A stretch of 64,000 bases of DNA, taken from Prosapia bicincta. Taxonomy: Eukaryota; Arthropoda; Insecta; Hemiptera; Cercopidae. Below the pieces are notes generated by a model, which was given only the letters and a program-made list of their open reading frames with translations, was not told the DNA's origin and did not search any database. Made by a program: the position numbers and the translations under genes. The stretch lies in contig JBAIZL010000001.1 of the NCBI GenBank assembly GCA_036971475.1, positions 208,224,341 to 208,288,340 on the forward strand, written 5' to 3'. This document shows, piece after piece, positions 57,796 through 64,000 of the stretch; position 1 is the stretch's first letter; each line of letters begins with the position of its first letter.

Positions 57796-60152
57796 TCGTA
57801 ATTCTGCGTGTTGTATAAGTTTTCTCGGTATTCTGCGTGTTGTATAAGTCCTCTCGGTATTCTGCGTGTTGTATAAGTCCTCTCGGTATTCTGCGTGTTG
57901 TATAAGTCCTCTCGGTATTCTGCGTGTTGTATAAGTCCTCTCGTTATTCTGCGTGTTGTATAAGTTTTCTCGGTATTCTGCGTGTTGTATAAGTCCTCTC
58001 GGTATTCTGCGTGTTGTATAAGTCCTCTCGGTATTCTGCGTGTTCTATAAGTCCTCTCGGTATTCTGCGTGTTGTATAAGTCCTCTCGGTATTCTGCGTG
58101 TTGTATAAGTTTTCTCGGTATTCTGCGTGTTGTATCAGTCCTCTCGGTATTCTGCGTGTTGTACAAGTCCTCTCGGTATTCTGCGTGTTGTACAAGTCCT
58201 CTCGGTATTCTGCGTGTTGTATAAGTCCTCTCGGTATTCTGCGTGTTGTATAAGTCCTCTAGGTATTCTGCGTGTTGTATAAGTCCTCTCGGTATTCTGC
58301 GTGTTGTATAAGTTTTCTCGGTATTCTGCGTGTTGTATAAGTCCTCTCGGTATTCTGCGTGTTGTATAAGTCCTCTCGGTATTCTGCGTGTTGTATAAGT
58401 CCTCTCGGTATTCTGCGTGTTGTATAAGTCCTCTCGGTATTCTGCGTGTTGTATAAGTCCTCTCGGTATTCTGCGTGTTGTACAAGTCCTCTCGGTATTC
58501 TGCGTGTTGTATAAGTTTTCTCGGTATTCTGCGTGTTGTATAAGTCCTCTCGGTATTCTGCGTGTTGTATAAGTCCTCTCGGTATTCTGCGTGTTGTATA
58601 AGTCCTCTCGGTATTCTGCGTGTTGTATAAGTCCTCTCGGTATTCTGCGTGTTGTACAAGTCCTCTCGGTATTCTGCGTGTTGTACAAGTCCTCTCGGTA
58701 TTCTGCGTGTTGTACAAGTCCTCTCGGTATTCTGCGTGTTGTATAAGTCCTCTCGGTATTCTGCGTGTTGTATAAGTCCTCTCGGTATTCTGCGTGTTGT
58801 ATAAGTCCTCTCGGTATTCTGCGTGTTGTATAAGTCCTCTCAGTATTCTGCGTGTTGTATAAGTCCTCTAGGTATTCTGCGTGTTGTATAAGTCCTCTCG
58901 GTATTCTGCGTGTTGTATATGTCCTCTCGGTATTCTGCGTGTTGTATAAGTCCTCTCGGTATTCTGCGTGTTGTACAAGTCCTCTCGGTATTCTGCGTGT
59001 TGTATAAGTTTTCTCGGTATTCTGCGTGTTGTATAAGTCCTCTCGGTATTCTGCGTGTTGTATAAGTCCTCTCGGTATTCTGCGTGTTGTACAAGTCCTC
59101 TCGGTATTCTGCGTGTTGTATAAGTCCTCTCGGTATTCTGCGTGTTGTACAAGTCCTCTCGGTATTATGCGTGTTGTATAAGTCCTCTCGGTATTCTGCG
59201 TGTTGTATAAGTCCTCTCGGTATTCTGCGTGTTGTATAAGTCCTCTCGGTATTCTGCGTGTTGTATAAGTCCTCTCGGTATTCTGCGTGTTGTATAACTC
59301 CTCTCGGTATTCTGCGTGTTGTACAAGTCCTCTCGGTATTCTGCGTGTTGTATAAGTCCTCTCGGTATTCTGCGTGTTGTATAAGGCCTCTCGGTATTCT
59401 GCGTGTTGTATAAGTCCTCTCGGTATTCTGCGTGTTGTACAAGTCCTCTCGGTATTCTGCGTGTTGTATAAGTCCTCTCGGTATTCTGCGTGTTGTATAA
59501 GGCCTCTCGGTATTCTGCGTGTTGTATAAGGCCTCTCGGTATTCTGCGTGTTGTATAAGGCCTCTCGGTATTCTGCGTGTTGTATAAGTCCTCTCGGTAT
59601 TCTGCGTGTTGTATAAGTCCTCTCGGTATTCTGCGTGTTGTATAAGGCCTCTCGGTATTCTGCGTGTTGTATAAGGCCTCTCGGTATTCTGCGTGTTGTA
59701 TAAGGCCTCTCGGTATTCTGCGTGTTGTATAAGGCCTCTCGGTATTCTGCGTGTTGTATAAGGCCTCTCGGTATTCTGCGTGTTGTATAAGGCCTCTCGG
59801 TATTCTGCGTGTTGTATAAGGCCTCTCGGTATTCTGCGTGTTGTATAAGACCTCTCGGTATTCTGCGTGTTGTATAAGTCCTCTCGGTATTCTGCGTGTT
59901 GTATAAGTCCTCTCGGTATTCTGCCGGTTGTATAAGGCCTCTCGGTATTCTGCGTGTTGTATAAGGCCTCTCGGTATTCTGCGTGTTGTACAAGTCCTCT
60001 CGGTATTCTGCGTGTTGTATAAGTCCTCTCGGTATTCTGCGTGTTGTATAAGGCCTCTCGGTATTCTGCGTGTTGTACAAGTCCTCTCGGTATTCTGCGT
60101 GTTGTATAAGTCCTCTCGGTATTCTGCGTGTTGTATAAGTCCACTCGGTATT
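57796..60152. repeat. 29-bp minisatellite, about 81 copies
   Basis: The unit is TTCTGCGTGTTGTATAAGTC followed by CTCTCGGTA; starts at 57,802 and 57,831 confirm 29 bp. Variants are zoned: TTTTCTC copies cluster on the left (57,830-59,010), AAGGCCTC copies on the right (59,380-60,060), and TACAAG copies are scattered. No stop occurs in any of the three minus-strand phases of the unit, so minus-strand ORFs up to 778 codons appear, with a 29-residue super-repeat. I do not call these genes. Confidence 0.97.
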
Positions 60153-60154
60153 TG

Positions 60155-61200
60155 GAATCTCACAAAGGCGGTGTGTCTTAAGGCAGCAACATTTCTTCTA
60201 ACAAAAAAAGGTAAATTTTAATTAAAATACACTACATGGAAATTAAAAGGCATTCCTTTTTCTCCGCCCTCAATAGGGTCCACCTTGCTTTACATATCAA
60301 AGACGAAAGAGGGCCCAACGACGCGACCATGAGAGTATCTTGACTACCGCGCACCCGTGCTGCTCACATTAGTCGTTCCAGTTTCTTAACATAGATGTCA
60401 GGCTTAACCATGGACTTTAATTTATAATTTACAATTTTTTTTATACTACTTTACATTCTAATATTTTTTTTTGTCACGTTTGTTTTCTGAATCTGTATTT
60501 AATATGTAACATTACTTGAAAATAATGTTACAAAATACCTTTAGAAAGACGTATCACGAAGGTCTGATCCATAATTTTTTTTAAAACGTATATTATTTTC
60601 TTAAAATCGTACTTGACAGAGAGAAACTTGAACCTGAAACAGGAAAGGCAAAACAGTATTCTGACCTCAAAGGTATTCGAACAGGAGTACCCCAGGTATT
60701 ACTTGCGCACTATTGGTTCCACCCTGGCTCAGCCGCTACTAGTCAGACTGCGTACTACGACTCTCTTCCTCCTCCCGCTGAGTATTCAGAATGTGCTGTC
60801 AGACTTTACACCCAACGTTAGCAAAACGTGTATGGCGCAAAATATATATATATATGATCTCAATACAGAATGAATAACTCCTATTAACCTCCTACACCAG
60901 CCTTACAATCTTCTCCATTTTAACAATGACAAAGGGGATTTATGCAGTACTTCATTCGTATAAATGAAGAAACGTGTACTGTTAGTTAACTTCTCCCTTA
61001 TTCTTTGCCCAGAGTTAATAGCCAAGGAAGCATTGAAATCTCTATAAAATACACTCATACTAATGTCCGTCTTATATCCAATGTTATTATCTCGTTAGTT
61101 AAAATTATTTTACAAAATTCTTTTGCAACTCAGTAGACGACTTTTGTTATTATTGTTCGTTCAGCACCATCAGGGAAACATGTATGGATTATTGAGTTAT
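60155..61200. other. Unrecognised sequence
   Basis: An ORF at 60,613-60,873 has no convincing motif. Nothing else is supported. Confidence 0.45.
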
Positions 61201-61255
61201 TTATATATAAACAAATAAGACAATTTACAAATACAAGAATAATTTATTGAATATA

Positions 61256-61306
61256 CAATTCAAAGCTTTTCGTTGGCAAACAGTACCAACATCATCAGGA
61301 ATACTA
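61256..61306 (-). ncRNA. Candidate hammerhead ribozyme, family 1 copy G (PLE 3' end)
   Basis: Minus strand: stem I ATTC/GAAT, core CTGATGA, extra T, stem II GTTGG/CCAAC with loop TACTGTTTG, GAA, AAGCTT palindrome, T. Intact core, downstream of PLE coding sequence. Confidence 0.55.
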
Positions 61307-61394
61307 AAGACTTAAAAACAATCATATATTTGCAAACTAGAACACAACAAACAGCGTTGCCAAATTTATTACAATGTTGTCAAACTACTACTTT

Positions 61395-61885
61395 GCTGCC
61401 CCAACATTACAAACACCGGATATAGTATCATATTGAGATTTTACTTGTACTTGTTCATTTATTAACTTATTATTAATATTATATATATGTATTTCTAAAG
61501 CCTCATAAATATTCATTCTCAGGCCTTTGTTAATTTCTTTTATAAGTATTATATTATCTATATTAGGAAATATGTGATTATTATTAATACATTAGCAAAA
61601 CTCGATTTATAAATTCCTGGCTTTTTATTTGCATTGAAATGTTATTTATATCTATCTTTATGTTTTCTTCTTAGTTTGTCCTATATAAACTTTATTACAA
61701 TAGTCACATTCCAATTTAAATACACCATTTTTTTTAATGCATATTAATAATTTTATTATTATTATTTATTATATTTATTAATTTATTATTGGTATTATAA
61801 GCGGATTTGATATTGCTACCTTTACACAATTTTGTGAAAATTTTTATTTCATTACTGTACCAAAAAATGTAAATGAAGTACATAT
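61395..61885 (-). pseudogene. Penelope-like linker and GIY-YIG fragment, decayed
   Basis: Minus-strand reading: LCKGSNIKSAYNTNNKLINI (linker), then NGVFKLECDYCNKVYIGQTK (start of GIY-YIG: GVF-L-C--C-K-YIGQT), a broken middle, and FPNIDNIILIKEINKGLRMN followed by IYEALEIHIYN (C-terminal tail). Several stops. The nuclease would have nicked target DNA for reverse transcription. Confidence 0.75.
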
Positions 61886-61889
61886 GACA

Positions 61890-62040
61890 TTATCATTATG
61901 TTTTAAATTAAATTAATATGTTGTTTTTCAAAAATAATATAATTAAGTTTATCAACTTAGTTTTCTTTTTATAGCCATTCTCAATTTCAATTTGATAAAT
62001 AATGTTTTTCTCTCTAATTTTATTTTCAGATTCCTATTGC
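61890..62040. other. AT-rich spacer
   Basis: Possibly upstream PLE remnant; unreadable. Confidence 0.3.

Positions 62041-64000
<1,960 letters not shown>

Larger units (their letters stand above)
61205..61885 (-). mobile_element. Penelope-like element 3' part with family 1 terminus
   Basis: Minus strand: decayed linker and GIY-YIG coding (61,885-61,395), then about 90 bp, then the family 1 ribozyme-like motif and the tail TTCTTGTATTTG, ending in TA-rich DNA. This copy links the family 1 palindromes elsewhere in the window to PLEs. Confidence 0.75.

Noticed and set aside
57744..60163. Minus-strand ORFs of up to 778 codons
   Set aside because: They are a by-product of a 29-bp tandem repeat with no stop in any phase; no domain and no independent support.
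60613..60873. Possible RT motif B (IRTGVPQ in one frame)
   Set aside because: Only one short match with no YXDD or other RT block nearby.

Overview
The window looks like repeat-rich nuclear DNA from an animal, most likely an arthropod and probably an insect. It is strongly AT-rich and has very long (TA)n, (CA)n, (CT)n and (GT)n tracts. It carries a spliced gene with GT/AG introns, an RNase H-bearing non-LTR retrotransposon, Helitrons and several Penelope-like retroelements (PLEs). Nothing bacterial in layout is present (no operons, rRNA or CRISPR). The exact taxon cannot be fixed from the sequence alone.

Host gene content is tiny. The only convincing host-type gene is a spliced gene at 33,481-37,434 (+). 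It encodes an AAA-ATPase-like protein of the family best known from bacteria, fungi and microsporidia. Two exons are visible: 33,481-33,636 and 35,977-37,434. Its first exon was not found.

Layout. 1-6.8 kb: two palindromic PLE-derived elements, a short degenerate AT repeat and an 82-bp pyrimidine-rich array. 6.8-14.3 kb: mostly unrecognised AT-rich DNA with one 464-bp tandem duplication. 14.3-21.1 kb: a 29-bp minisatellite, a decayed 42-bp array and a degenerate satellite of about 165-300 bp. 21.2-23 kb: a Helitron helicase C-terminus and two head-to-head PLE fragments. 23.1-25.8 kb: a 120-bp satellite with higher-order structure. 27.2-29.9 kb: a decayed Helitron helicase split by a 5'-truncated non-LTR element with an 11-bp target-site duplication. 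30.5-31.5 kb: a 982-bp Harbinger-like element with a TTA duplication. 33.5-38.1 kb: the AAA-ATPase-like gene with a PLE fragment behind it. 46.9-51.4 kb: a nearly full-length decayed PLE, hairpin repeats and a decayed RT. 52-56.7 kb: small PLE-like elements and an RNase H-only ORF. 57.8-60.15 kb: a second 29-bp minisatellite of about 81 copies. 61.2-62.3 kb: a PLE fragment and a (GT)n tract.

The most interesting thread is a set of hammerhead-ribozyme-like motifs at the ends of PLEs and PLE-derived elements. Three unrelated-looking sequence families share one architecture: CUGANGA core, one extra nucleotide, stem II hairpin, GAA, a loopless self-complementary stem III, a cleavage nucleotide, then a short stem I. 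In the large PLE the inverted head begins at the predicted cleavage site. PLEs are known to carry hammerhead motifs; the specific structures here are read by eye and need folding and cleavage tests.
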